DNA from: Isotricha intestinalis
Lineage: Eukaryota > Ciliophora > Litostomatea > Vestibuliferida > Isotrichidae
Direction: 5' to 3'
Length of the DNA: 64,000 nucleotides
Assembly (NCBI GenBank): GCA_023807065.1
Contig: JAJJLU010000335.1
Span: 1 to 64,000, forward strand
The notes under the pieces were generated by a model that was not told the origin of the DNA, searched no databases, and was given only the letters and a program-made list of their open reading frames with translations. Below, piece by piece: positions 20,920 to 31,186 of the stretch; position 1 is the stretch's first letter; each line of letters begins with the position of its first letter. The translations under genes and the position numbers were made by a program.

Positions 20920-21510
20920 GTTACTTTTTAAGTATAAGTATTATCATTTATTCATAAATCAATTAATATTAAATTTTATATATGATTTTAACTCTAAAAA
21001 CTTATTTTTCATTAAAAAAAAAATTTAATTTTTAAATTTTTAAAACAACAAAAACTTTTTAATTTAAAATGTAATTTTATTTTAAATGATTGATTTGGAA
21101 TTTATATATAGATAATTTTTTGAAAAATTCCATGAGTTTAGGAAAACATAAAACAAAATTATTAGGAAAAACAAAAATTGATTATAAGGAAATTTATTTT
21201 TTTGGGAATTTAAAAAAACAATTTAATAGTAAAGAAAAATATATTTATATTAATTTATTTCAATTGAGTTTAATAAAAATATTATTATTATTTTATTAAT
21301 TTAAAAAAAGCATAAGTAACATGTTGTTTTTGAAGCAAAAATAAAATATTAAATTGAAAGCATTGAAAGATAATTATTTTATTTTTTAAAAAAATTTTTT
21401 TATTTAAGGGATAAATATTTATTTTTTTATTTTTCCTTTATTTGAACAATTTAAAACTAATTAATTATTTGAATATTTATATTAAAAAAAAAAATAAATT
21501 TAGAAGAAAT
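20920..21510. other. Intergenic region with one weak ORF
   Basis: About 590 bases between the MGC protein and the C2H2 gene. It contains only a 55-codon open frame at 21132-21299, listed separately. Otherwise homopolymer-rich. Confidence 0.5.
21132..21299 (+). CDS. Short ORF, doubtful
   Basis: 55 codons from an ATG ('MSLGKHKTKLLGKTKIDYKE') to TAA. The first two thirds look coding (basic, with Gly and Asp), and the end is poly-Leu/Ile. It could be a tiny gene, an exon or a relic. The frame extends upstream to a TTG, but no ATG lies there. No homologue is recognised. Confidence 0.22.
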   Translation: MSLGKHKTKLLGKTKIDYKEIYFFGNLKKQFNSKEKYIYINLFQLSLIKILLLFY

Positions 21511-22488
21511 CTATAGATTATTTCTGAGAATTAGACTTAATCTCAGAGTAGTAAAATTATTATCATATATCCAACTACAAAAATTTTGGGTTAAATCAAT
21601 AGATTCAATTTTATTAAAATCAAATAAATTTATCTCGGATTCAAGAAAATTATTAATGAAATCATTACAATAATCAGGAATTTCCTCTGCACAATTACAA
21701 GAAGTATATTCAGATTCCATTTTATATTTTTTATATTGAACAAATAAATCCTCATCTATATCATTCATTAAATTTTTTCTATTTGAAATATTAATAAATT
21801 CTCTAAATAAAGTTATGAAAGTTATTAATTTTACAAAATAATTAGGATTAACATATAACGACATTTTATTTAAATAATGCATAAATACTTTATCACTTAT
21901 TTCATATTCATTATAAATTTTCTTATTTCTATCATGTTTATTTACTAAAAATTTTCCTAAAAATGGATGTTCATATACTTTTTGGTATTCAATCATTTTT
22001 TTTTTATTATTTCTTTCTCTAATTTGATAATTAGATTTATCGTAAATAATATTAAAAGCATTAATAATACAATCTTCAAAATCATAAATTTCAGTAATTC
22101 CTGTTCTTTCTTTTTTTAAAAAATAAGATTTATCTAAAGGATTATATTTAGTTCTTTCTTTTAAATAATTTTCTGTATTTTTTCTTGGTCTACCTCTTGC
22201 TCTATCACTTACATCAGTTGAATTATGTTTACCTTTACAATGAGTATATAATGCAGAATATGATAAATAACTTTTATTACATATTTTACATATAAATGTT
22301 CTTCCTTTCTTATCATTTATTGATCTTCTTTTTGGTTTATCGAATGTATCAGATTCTGATTCATTATTATTTTCATTTATATAATTTTTTATATTATATT
22401 CTGTAGATGAAAGAAAATTTGTTTTAATATTTAAATGATTTCTAGAATTAATATCTTCATCAAAGTACTTTTCGTATTTTGAATTCAT
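21511..22488 (-). CDS. C2H2 zinc-finger protein with AT-hook
   Basis: 325 residues. A single C2H2 finger uses C67, C70, H83 and H88 (C-x2-C-x12-H-x4-H). It is followed closely by an AT-hook-like 'RGRPRK' (98-103) and preceded by a basic 'KPKRR' (51-55) that could be a nuclear localisation signal. The finger plus minor-groove hook implies DNA binding, probably transcriptional or chromatin-associated. The remaining 220 residues contain conserved-looking helical segments and a Cys pair (SCNCAEEIPDYC) but no recognised domain. It ends in TAG, evidence that TAG is a true stop here. Confidence 0.8.
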   Translation of the reverse strand: MNSKYEKYFDEDINSRNHLNIKTNFLSSTEYNIKNYINENNNESESDTFDKPKRRSINDKKGRTFICKICNKSYLSYSALYTHCKGKHNSTDVSDRARGRPRKNTENYLKERTKYNPLDKSYFLKKERTGITEIYDFEDCIINAFNIIYDKSNYQIRERNNKKKMIEYQKVYEHPFLGKFLVNKHDRNKKIYNEYEISDKVFMHYLNKMSLYVNPNYFVKLITFITLFREFINISNRKNLMNDIDEDLFVQYKKYKMESEYTSCNCAEEIPDYCNDFINNFLESEINLFDFNKIESIDLTQNFCSWIYDNNFTTLRLSLILRNNL

Positions 22489-23170
22489 TAATTATATTGT
22501 TTATAATATAAGAATAGATTAACTAAAATTTTAATTTTTATAAAAAATATTTATCAATTATATAAAAATAATTTTCCTAGTTGTAATAAAAAAAATTGAA
22601 TTAATCATTTTTTATAATTAAAAGAAATTATTACTATTTCAACTTATATTCCAAAGAATGGATTTTTTAGTTTTTTAAAAAAAATAAAAAATCAGATGAT
22701 AAGATATTTTCTCCTTTATATAAAAAACTTATTCTAAATATCTTTTCTTAAATATATATAATAAAAAATATTGAAGAAATTAATAATTCCAATTATTAAA
22801 GTTAAGATTAAGTTTATGTTTATTTAAAAATTATACTTCCTTTAATCATATAATACTTTTAATATTTTTAATTTTAGAAAATTCATTTTATTGAAAAATT
22901 GTCATTGATAAATTGATTATATAATATTTTATATTATATTTTTATATTTAAAAAAATTAAAAAATATCTTATTTATTGAATAAATAAATTTTTTTTCTGA
23001 TGATTTTTTGGAAGATGAATATAAATTAGATTCATTCAGTTTATGTAAAAAAAAAGAAAAGATTGTTTAAATCATTAAATAACATTTAAAAAAAGGAATT
23101 AAACATTTATTTCTTTAAAAAAAACATACCTTATGATTTAAAAAAAAATTAAAAATTTATAAAAACAATG
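22489..23170. other. Intergenic spacer with short coding-like patch
   Basis: About 680 bases between the starts and stops of two minus-strand genes. On the plus strand, 22996-23070 reads 'SDDFLEDEYKLDSFSLCKKK' and ends in TAA with strong coding composition, but it has no ATG and no splice acceptor. It may be a gene relic or chance. Confidence 0.4.
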
Positions 23171-23941
23171 CTATATAATTTCTTTCAATATTTGATTTTC
23201 TTGAGTATCCTCTTTAGATTCTTCTATTTCTCTAATTTCTTCTTCTTTTTTATCAATTAATGGATTATCTTTTTGATAATGGAAATATAATATTATATTA
23301 AAAATACATAATATTCCTCCAAGTAAATTTGAAATTAAAATATGCCAATCTAATGTTTCACTCATTATCCCAAATAAAAACCAAGAAATACAATTTAACA
23401 AACCAAGAATAGATGTATTAAAAATTATACTTTCTGGGATTTTATTTCTTATAATTTGTAATAGATTAAATCCAATTGGTAAATACATTAATACATTTAC
23501 CAAACTATCAAAATAAAGGATAGCATATTGTAAAATGATATAATTGTTTTTTTTACAAATAGTCAGAAGATAATATTCAACAATTATTATTACAATAGTA
23601 CCAATAAAAAAAATAATCATAGAAATTACTTTATGAAAATTTGAATAATTATATTTTAAATAAAGAATCATATATATAAAACAAAAACATACTCCAATTA
23701 GATTACAAAATTCCATTGATCGAATTTGATTCATTGAGTCTCTTAATACAACACTATAAATAAAAAAAAGTAATCCATTTAAATATAATGCTAATAATCC
23801 ATAAATTGCAATATATTTTTTATTCAAATTTCCTATCATTAAATTATATAAAAATTGAAAAGGAGATAAATAATAGAGAAATGAAGTTATAAATCCAATA
23901 AGACTCCAAATGTCCATATCAAGAATAATATATTTCCCCAT
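23171..23941 (-). CDS. SWEET-family sugar transporter
   Basis: The 256-residue protein has seven hydrophobic spans arranged as two MtN3/saliva triple-helix bundles with a linker helix, the SWEET layout. First-repeat signatures include 'LSPFQFLYNLMIGNLNKKY' and 'NLIGVCFCFIYMILYL'. The second includes 'LPIGFNLLQIIRNKIPES', 'LLNCISWFLFGIMSE' and 'NLLGGILCIFNIILYFHY'. SWEETs passively carry mono- or disaccharides across plasma or internal membranes. The acidic cytosolic tail (EEEIREIEESKEDTQE) is low complexity. In a starch-storing cell it would suit sugar movement, but the substrate cannot be told. It ends in TAG. Confidence 0.85.
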   Translation of the reverse strand: MGKYIILDMDIWSLIGFITSFLYYLSPFQFLYNLMIGNLNKKYIAIYGLLALYLNGLLFFIYSVVLRDSMNQIRSMEFCNLIGVCFCFIYMILYLKYNYSNFHKVISMIIFFIGTIVIIIVEYYLLTICKKNNYIILQYAILYFDSLVNVLMYLPIGFNLLQIIRNKIPESIIFNTSILGLLNCISWFLFGIMSETLDWHILISNLLGGILCIFNIILYFHYQKDNPLIDKKEEEIREIEESKEDTQENQILKEII

Positions 23942-24239
23942 TAAAAAATTATTTTATTGAATTAATAAATCTTCTGATTATATTAAGTCAAAATTAAACT
24001 TTAATTATATAATAAATATTGAAAAATTAATTTTTTGATTTGTTCAAGTTTTTTAATTTTATTATAATTAAAATATAAAATATAATATATTAATAATTAT
24101 TGATTTATAAAAGTTAATTCAGTATCATATGATAAAATTTTTTGTTGAATTTTAAATCAACATATATATAAAATTGCAATAAATTTTATTTAATTCATAC
24201 CTAATTAGCAGTCAATTTCTTTTTGATTCTTTCTTTTTA

Positions 24240-25271
24240 TTATTCACATAATTCTATCTTTGGTTCAAATGAAACCTTTTTTTGAAATTTTAAATTATCA
24301 AAACATTGAGATTTTCTTTTTAAAATTGATTGAAGAGGTTTTTTTACATTTTCAAAAGTTTTTATTTGAACAACTTGATTATTATAAGTTTCTCCCATAT
24401 TTTTATCTAATTCTTTTGAAATATCTGTTTTAGAACTTATTGAAGATGCATCATAACTCATTGATCTTTTCCTTCTTGATTTCATAACAAATAATTCTTC
24501 CCATTGTTTTTTTTCTTTTTTTATTTCTTTTTCTTTTTTAAAATATAGTTTTTCTTTATTATTCTTTCTATAAAACATTTTTGAAGTTAATATATTATAA
24601 AATTTTTCTCCTTTATCATCTATAATTGAATACCTTGGATCTATAATAATTTCTTCATTTATTTGAAAATTAACTAAAATATTTTTTCTCATTAATTTTA
24701 TTTTTTTAATTGCAATATAATAAGAATTGAGATATCTACTAAATTTGAATTTTAAATTCATTTTTGGTTTATGTATTATCAATGATAAATTTAATTTATT
24801 GTTTTTTAATTGTTGTTTTAGTTCTTCATATTTTGAAGAAAAAACATACATTTTATTTATAATATCCAAAGGAAATTTATAAAAAAATAATGCGTCATTA
24901 TTTAATAACGCTTTAATATGTATTCTACAAATTCCCATTCTAATAATTGACTGAATTAAAATAATACTTTGTATCCTCCTATTAATAATATTTTTTATAA
25001 TCAAGAAAGATTTATATTTTTTATACTTTAAAAATCTTCTTATTGAACTTTGAATTTTTATAATCAGTTTTTTTCTAAAATTTAGAATTTTTTTAATCAA
25101 AAATTCTCTTTTAGCTTTTAAATCATTAATTTTATTGAGACGGGAGTTTGAAACATTGTTTTTGTTTTTGATTGAAAAAATTCTTTTTGATAAATATATT
25201 GAATATCTTTTTTTCTTAAAGAAAATATTAGAATAAGAAGAAAATTCATCGACAAAAATGTCGAGAAGCAT
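24240..25271 (-). CDS. IQ-motif protein with C-terminal PP1-docking motif
   Basis: 343 residues, basic. At least two IQ-like stretches lie between about 65 and 125: 'IIKIQSSIRRFLKYKKYK' and 'SIILIQSIIRMGICRIHIK'. These would bind calmodulin or centrin. A second half contains phospho-site-like 'SRRKRSMSYDASS'. Near the C-terminus K331-K332-V333-S334-F335 fits the RVxF consensus used to dock protein phosphatase 1. The combination suggests a Ca2+/calmodulin-linked phosphatase scaffold, possibly at basal bodies; this is inference. It is divergent from the PP2C gene, with 298 bases between start codons. It ends in TAA. Confidence 0.7.
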   Translation of the reverse strand: MLLDIFVDEFSSYSNIFFKKKRYSIYLSKRIFSIKNKNNVSNSRLNKINDLKAKREFLIKKILNFRKKLIIKIQSSIRRFLKYKKYKSFLIIKNIINRRIQSIILIQSIIRMGICRIHIKALLNNDALFFYKFPLDIINKMYVFSSKYEELKQQLKNNKLNLSLIIHKPKMNLKFKFSRYLNSYYIAIKKIKLMRKNILVNFQINEEIIIDPRYSIIDDKGEKFYNILTSKMFYRKNNKEKLYFKKEKEIKKEKKQWEELFVMKSRRKRSMSYDASSISSKTDISKELDKNMGETYNNQVVQIKTFENVKKPLQSILKRKSQCFDNLKFQKKVSFEPKIELCE

Positions 25272-25569
25272 TATTAAATAATTATATTCTTAAAATTTAA
25301 TTAAAAAACTTTTTATTTCAACTTTTATTTATAATAATATATTATAAAATTACAATAAATTTTTATGATATCATATTTTTTTTATTATTAATTAATTAAA
25401 TGTTTTTTGATGATATCAAAATTATTTCATTAAAAAGTTTTTTAAAATTATTTCTTTTTTAAATATTTATAAAGGATTTTATAAATTTATAAAAAAACTA
25501 TTTAATAAAAAAAGAAAGACTAAACATCAATAAAAAATTAATTTTTCGATATAATATAATAAAAATTAA

Positions 25570-26586
25570 ATGCTCACATCATTTGAAAAACAAGAAAAAG
25601 TAATAATATTGTCTGAACAACAACAAGGTGAAAATTCTCAAAAAGAAGATTTAAGTAGGCTTGATCAAAGTGTAAAAAGCAATGAGTTAAATAATTCAGA
25701 AAATCAATATCGAATAATTGAAAATGAAGGTTCAATAGAAAGAATTCACATTGGAAAAGAATATTCAATACAAAATAATAATAATTCAAATAAGTTTTTC
25801 ATTGAATATTCATATAATGAAGACCAAAATAAAAAATCAAAAGAAACTATGGAAGATATGGGAAAATCAATTGAAAATTTTAATGAAAATGAAAAAAATA
25901 CTTTATTTTTATTATTCGATGGTCATAATGGAGATTCAGTAAGTAAATATTGTAGAGATAACTTTGATAGAATATTTAAAAAATTTCTATCAGATAAAAC
26001 TTTATCTGTTAAAAGAGCAATAACAAAATCTTTTTTAGAATTAGATAATGAATTAAAAGATAAAGGTTTTAATCATATAGGTTCAACAGGTACAATAGTC
26101 TATTTAACAGAAGAAAATAATAAAAAAATAATATATTGTGGAAATGTAGGAGATTCAAGATGTACATTATTTAATAAAAGAATAGAAAGATTAACAGTTG
26201 ATCATAGAGTAGATGATTTAAGAGAAAAAGAAAGAATAATTAATGCTGGTGGTTTTTTAATGAATGATAGAGTTAATGGTCAATTAATGTTAACTAGAGT
26301 TTTTGGTGATTTTGATTTTAAAAATTTTGGTGTTAAATGTGATCCTTCGGTTACTAGGAAGATTTTTGATGATAAAATTGATAATCAATTTATGCTTATT
26401 AGCTCTGATGGTATTTGGGATATGTTTGAAGAAGATGATATTAAGGAATTTATTTTGGAAACAATTGAAAAAAATAAAGATACAGGAGAATCTGTTACTA
26501 AAATTATTTGCCAGAATTTAATTGAAGAAAGTATTAAAGTTGGAGGATGGGATAATATGAGTATTTTTGCTATTAAATTATCATAA
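25570..26586 (+). CDS. PP2C-family serine/threonine phosphatase
   Basis: 338 residues with a disordered Gln/Asn/Ser N-terminus (about 1-75) and a PP2C domain after it. Metal and catalytic motifs are present in order: 'ETMED' (about 93-97), 'LFDGHNG' with D117-G118, 'GSTGT', 'GNVGDSR', 'LTVDHR', 'GDFDFK', 'SSDGIWD' and 'GGWDNMS'. An Mn2+/Mg2+-dependent phosphatase is therefore expected to be active. It is soluble, with no signal or membrane segment. Substrates are unknown. The start codon is preceded by an in-frame TAA, which fixes it. It ends in TAA. Confidence 0.93.
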   Translation: MLTSFEKQEKVIILSEQQQGENSQKEDLSRLDQSVKSNELNNSENQYRIIENEGSIERIHIGKEYSIQNNNNSNKFFIEYSYNEDQNKKSKETMEDMGKSIENFNENEKNTLFLLFDGHNGDSVSKYCRDNFDRIFKKFLSDKTLSVKRAITKSFLELDNELKDKGFNHIGSTGTIVYLTEENNKKIIYCGNVGDSRCTLFNKRIERLTVDHRVDDLREKERIINAGGFLMNDRVNGQLMLTRVFGDFDFKNFGVKCDPSVTRKIFDDKIDNQFMLISSDGIWDMFEEDDIKEFILETIEKNKDTGESVTKIICQNLIEESIKVGGWDNMSIFAIKLS

Positions 26587-26912
26587 ATGAAATTGGTAAT
26601 ATTAATTTTTTTCGTTTTTATAAATTTTTTAGAGTTTTTAAAGTTTTTTTTTTTGTCTTAAGGTATGAAAATTTAAAGTATGAAATATTTATAAATTAAC
26701 TTATTTATTATATTATTTTGTTTAATTAATATAATTTAAAGAAGTGGAATAATATATGTTAATATAAAAAATTTAGAAGTTTTTATAATTTTTAAATATA
26801 TAAATATTGGTGTTTATTAAGATAAAAAATATAATGTTTCTTTCTTGCAATTAAATTAAATATTATTTACAAAGATGATAGAACATAATATTTACTTCAT
26901 ATTAACTTAATT
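26587..26912. other. Intergenic spacer between convergent genes
   Basis: 326 bases, A/T homopolymer-rich, between two 3' ends. Nothing recognised. Confidence 0.5.
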
Positions 26913-27380
26913 TTATACAATTGTGAAATTTTTATTCAAACTTGAATAATATTGACATAAAATATGATAACGATTTAAATCGTTTTGTTTTAAAAATTGA
27001 TTAGAAATTGTATTATACAATTCATAGTGAATTTTTTTAACATAAGTTGAAATTAATGAAAAAAAATTTTTTTGTTCTTCTTTCTTAGAATTTTCAATTA
27101 ATTGGTTTGTTTTATTTAAAATACCTAATATAATATTATTTAATTCTTCAATAAAAATAGTATGTCTATCAAAGTCTAAATTTTTAAAACAAGTTTGGGC
27201 AATACTTAACAAATGGATTATTTCTTTTATACAAAGTGAAATTAATTTTTGTTTTTTCTTTAAATTTAAATGTAATTTACAATTAGCAATTATAGAATTA
27301 ATTGTTTCATTTTCTTCTTTAGAAATCAAATTTTTTGGTAAAATATTCTTTAAACATATTAAAAATTTTGTCCAATCCAT
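26913..27380 (-). CDS. Small helical protein, unknown
   Basis: 155 residues starting MDWTKFLICLKNILPKNL. The sequence is predicted to be nearly all alpha-helix with regularly spaced Leu/Ile, and it holds a His/Tyr-rich end ('YHILCQYYSSLNKNF'). No signal peptide, membrane span or known domain. It is compatible with a helical-bundle or TPR-like subunit, but nothing more can be said. It ends in TAA. Confidence 0.6.
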   Translation of the reverse strand: MDWTKFLICLKNILPKNLISKEENETINSIIANCKLHLNLKKKQKLISLCIKEIIHLLSIAQTCFKNLDFDRHTIFIEELNNIILGILNKTNQLIENSKKEEQKNFFSLISTYVKKIHYELYNTISNQFLKQNDLNRYHILCQYYSSLNKNFTIV

Positions 27381-27833
27381 TTTCCGTTTTATATTTTTTT
27401 TTTTAATTTACTTAAATATATTTTCAATAAAAAAAATTTCAAATATTTCAAATATTGTTTTAAAGAATCTTATAAAATAGTTTAAGTTTAATTAAAAGAG
27501 ACTTTTTGTTGAAAAATATATAAATTAGAAAAATCAACTATTACATTTAAAAAATTTAAAACGTTTTATTTAAGTGAATTAATTTTAATTAATGAGAACT
27601 TAAAATTAAGAAAAAAATAGTAAAAAGAAAAAAGTCAAATACAAAATTTGAAAGAAGATTTCATAATTTGTTTTTTTTCATCGATAATAAAAGCTTTCAA
27701 TTAATTAGAAACTATTTCATCGCCGAAATTAATTTAAAAATAATTAAAAATGAAATTTATATCATAACAATTTATATAAAAAGTTACATTATTTATGGAA
27801 AAATATATATCTGGAATATATATAAAAGTATAG
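27381..27833. other. Intergenic spacer
   Basis: About 450 bases. A plus-strand open frame at 27668-27859 begins with TTG, runs into the 3' end of the next gene and has low-complexity composition, so I do not call it. Nothing else is seen. Confidence 0.5.
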
Positions 27834-29306
27834 TTATTTTAAAATATTGTTATGATTGAATAATTTGCATTTTTCCAATTGACTTAAATAATTTATGAAT
27901 TTAACATAATTAGAACAAATTTCCATAGATCCTGAATCAATATCATAATTTCTAATTGTTATTCCATCAAAAGTTTCAATTAAAAACCTATTTGGTTCAT
28001 TATTATTGATTGAACAAAAATTAACTTTAATTAAATCAAAACCCCCTATATATTTTTGACTACTTAAATCCATCCATTTGAAAATATAACTTTCAATACC
28101 ATTTAAATATGATAATGTATTTGGACATAATATAAATAAAAAAACATAATTATTATTATTGATTAACATTTTCATATATCTTGGAATACATAAATAATTT
28201 ATCATTTCTATTTTATCTTTTTTTTCATTTTCTTTCATATTTTTTACAAACTTTGAAACTGCTTTTAAATTTGATAATTTATTATAATTTACAGAATTAG
28301 ATAATAAAGGAGGAGTTGAATTTATTTGGTTATCAAATATATTTTGATTTTTATTTAATTTATATGAAGTATTTAAATTTAAATGATTATTGTTGTTTAT
28401 ATTACAAATATTATTATTATTTCCTAATTTTGTTTGTTGTAAAATTTTATGAGAAAAATGATTTTCCGATAAAATATTTTCTAAAGATGTTTTTTGAGAT
28501 TTCATTAAAATTTTTATATACTCAATAGACATTCTTCTACTTTCTTTTTCATATTTATTTTTCAATTTAAAAAAAGATTCATCTTCAATAAAAGTTCTTT
28601 TACTTAAAGATAATTTATTATTATCAATAAAACTTTGAGAGGTCATATCATTATCAATAACAATTAAATAGGGAGAAATACAATTTTTACTTTTTGAAGG
28701 AATTGGGGAAATTTTTAACCTTTCAATTGATTGTATATTATTATTTACTTTTAAATTTTTATTATTGTAAGAATTTGAAGTTGTATCTGAAATATTATGA
28801 TTTAAAATATTACTATTTCTTTGATTATTATTTGTATTTATTTTATATTTATTTAAGTCAATGGATGATATAGATTTATTAATAGAAATATTATTTGAAT
28901 TACTATTTATTTCATCATTATCAAAGTTTAATTGAATATTTGAAGATAAAATTAAGGAAGAATTATTTGAATTTTTAGTTTTTTTATTATTTCCTATATT
29001 ATTATTAATATTTAAATTATTATTATTATTATTATTATTTAAGGATGTTTTATATGAAAAAATTCCTTGTTTAAATGGAGGTTTAGGATAAAAATGTTTA
29101 TAATTGTTTTTATATGGATTATTAAGGAATTTTCCTTTTTGAGAGAATTTTTTAACATCATTTTCTTCTATAGAATTTTTAATTGTATTAGTATTAATAT
29201 AAGAATGTAAATTTTGATGATAAATTGAATTTTGAGTTGAATTGTTTTTTTGTCTTAATTCTTGGATTTCTTTTTTTAAACGTAAAATTTCTCTTCTTTG
29301 GTCCAT
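27834..29306 (-). CDS. Asn-rich protein with a C-terminal globular region, unknown
   Basis: 490 residues. A short N-terminal coiled coil (REILRLKKEIQELRQK) precedes a long Asn/Ser-rich disordered region with a run of seven Asn encoded by AAT/ATT repeats near 29020. Residues from about 365 to the end look folded: 'LCIPRYMKMLI', 'SYIFKWMDLSSQKYIGG' and 'NRFLIETFDGITIRNYDID'. The alternating strands resemble a PH-like fold, but I cannot confirm this. Short motifs such as 'SPIPSKSKNCISPYL' could be phosphorylated. It ends in TAA. Confidence 0.65.
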   Translation of the reverse strand: MDQRREILRLKKEIQELRQKNNSTQNSIYHQNLHSYINTNTIKNSIEENDVKKFSQKGKFLNNPYKNNYKHFYPKPPFKQGIFSYKTSLNNNNNNNNLNINNNIGNNKKTKNSNNSSLILSSNIQLNFDNDEINSNSNNISINKSISSIDLNKYKINTNNNQRNSNILNHNISDTTSNSYNNKNLKVNNNIQSIERLKISPIPSKSKNCISPYLIVIDNDMTSQSFIDNNKLSLSKRTFIEDESFFKLKNKYEKESRRMSIEYIKILMKSQKTSLENILSENHFSHKILQQTKLGNNNNICNINNNNHLNLNTSYKLNKNQNIFDNQINSTPPLLSNSVNYNKLSNLKAVSKFVKNMKENEKKDKIEMINYLCIPRYMKMLINNNNYVFLFILCPNTLSYLNGIESYIFKWMDLSSQKYIGGFDLIKVNFCSINNNEPNRFLIETFDGITIRNYDIDSGSMEICSNYVKFINYLSQLEKCKLFNHNNILK

Positions 29307-29501
29307 TTTAATTAATTTAAAAATAAAAATACAATAATAATTCCTATAAAATAATTATTTCTTATTTAAAACTTAATTATTTATATTTTAAGAATACAAA
29401 AAAAGATTTATGTTAAAAGAAAAATTTATAATAATAAAACAATTGTAAAACATTTATATTTATAAATCATAAAAAAATTATTTTTTTATTAATCATTTAT
29501 A

Positions 29502-30248
29502 TTAATTGACTAATTTATCATTAATCTCTTTTATAAATTTTTCAATATTATTAAACAAATTTACAGATTCATTTCCTGAAGATTCAATTTTGTGATGATT
29601 TGATTTAAGAGAATCAGTATTTTCTTTATTATCATTTTGATTAGAAGAATTTGATAAAAATTCTCTGATTTTCATTAAATTATATGAAGCCTTATAAGAT
29701 AATAATTTTATATTATTTTCAACATCATCTTTCCAATAATTTTCCTCATAATCTCTTTCTTTACCTTTATTATTTATATATTTAATATATTGTGCAATTA
29801 AAGATAAATTACTTAAACATTTAATTGCATATAATTTCGGTAATTTTATTTTGTTTTGAGAACGAAGAATATCAATTTCAATAATTAATCTTTTAGTCCC
29901 ATATTCAACATTAAGTTTAATCTCATTAATATCCTTATTTTCAATTGATTCAGTATTTTTAATCCAGTTAATAATATTTTCAATTAAAGTAAAAATATTA
30001 TCACTATTTAATTCAGGAATAATTTTATCAATTAAATTATAATAATTTGACATTTTAAATAATAAAAGATAATATTGTCCAGATATAATGAAATCAAATG
30101 CTTGAGAAATATCATTTATGCTTTTTACTTCTTTTAATGCTGATTCTGTTGATACTTGATGATTTACATATGAGTCTTCTGGAACTTTAATATCTGAATT
30201 TGGAACATTTGTTCTATTATAACAACAAACAGAACCTTTTACTCCCAT
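29502..30248 (-). CDS. Probable N-acylated helical protein, unknown
   Basis: 248 residues starting MGVKGSVCCYN. Gly2 followed by Ser6 and a Cys pair at 8-9 matches a myristoylation plus palmitoylation signal, so membrane anchoring is likely (inference). The body is helical ('IDKIIPELNSDNIFTLIENIINWI', 'YAIKCLSNLSLIAQYIKYI'), and a Ser/Asn linker precedes a terminal helix. No known domain. It belongs with the FHA protein at 52577 and the MGC protein at 20650 as one of three proteins here with such an N-terminus. It ends in TAA. Confidence 0.65.
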   Translation of the reverse strand: MGVKGSVCCYNRTNVPNSDIKVPEDSYVNHQVSTESALKEVKSINDISQAFDFIISGQYYLLLFKMSNYYNLIDKIIPELNSDNIFTLIENIINWIKNTESIENKDINEIKLNVEYGTKRLIIEIDILRSQNKIKLPKLYAIKCLSNLSLIAQYIKYINNKGKERDYEENYWKDDVENNIKLLSYKASYNLMKIREFLSNSSNQNDNKENTDSLKSNHHKIESSGNESVNLFNNIEKFIKEINDKLVN

Positions 30249-31186
30249 TTTTAATTAACATAAATCAATAAAAAATAATAATGTTTAATAAAGGAAATGA
30301 ATATATTTTTATAATAATGTGAAAAATATATATAAGAAATTATATTTATACATTTTTTAAAAATAAAAAATATGTTAATTATTATAGATTATATAATAGT
30401 ATTTATAATTAAAAGTGAATAAATGAATATTAAAATAAATTTTGGGGGAGAAACTCTCTATATAGATATTGAATTTGATAATAAAAATTATAATATTTAA
30501 TACTAAATATAGATTAAATATAATTAATATATGTAAAAATTAAATTTAAATTTTGGTGAATTTAATTCATTTATTTTAATTATCAGAAAAAATTTTGATT
30601 AATAATACAAAAATTAATGATAAATTGTTCAACTAATAAACTTTATGTACCTCAAACAGTTTTATGTGAGTGAAATAATTTTGAGAATATAACGAAAATT
30701 ATAATAAAATTGAACAATTGATTTAATTTTTATCAAAAAATATTATTTATAAAAAATAAATTTTACTGATTATATTATATTTGATAATTTAATTAATTTT
30801 TTAATTGGATATTGATGGATATAATGATCTAAATAACAAAAGATTATTATATTGAAATAATGTAATGTAATTATTTAAAGAAAAAAATGAAGTTATCTAG
30901 TACACACTTTTAATGATTTTTTGGAGGATTATTTTTAAAAAATCTTTATAGTAATTTTAAAGGATAATAAATAAAGTCAATTAAAAATATTTATTTTATT
31001 TTCATATATTTAAGAATTATTATCTTAATTAAAATATATTTAATTTTAAAAAATTTAATTACTTTAAGAGTGAATTTACTTTATTCTTCTCTAGCCTGTT
31101 TTTAATTTATATTAGATAACTTAAATATTATTAATATTACATACAATTTTCCTTATATACAAAAATTTAAATTAATCATTTTAAAA
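30249..31186. other. Intergenic region with short coding-like start
   Basis: About 940 bases. On the plus strand 30423-30500 reads 'MNIKINFGGETLYIDIEFDN' and stops after 25 codons at TAA. Composition there is coding-like, with G-rich first positions. Beyond it, the same frame is interrupted many times. A relic of a gene, or chance, is possible. Nothing else is recognised. Confidence 0.4.

Noticed and set aside
27668..27859. Plus-strand 63-codon ORF
   Set aside because: TTG start, overlaps the 3' end of the 27834 gene, low-complexity Ile/Tyr/Lys composition.
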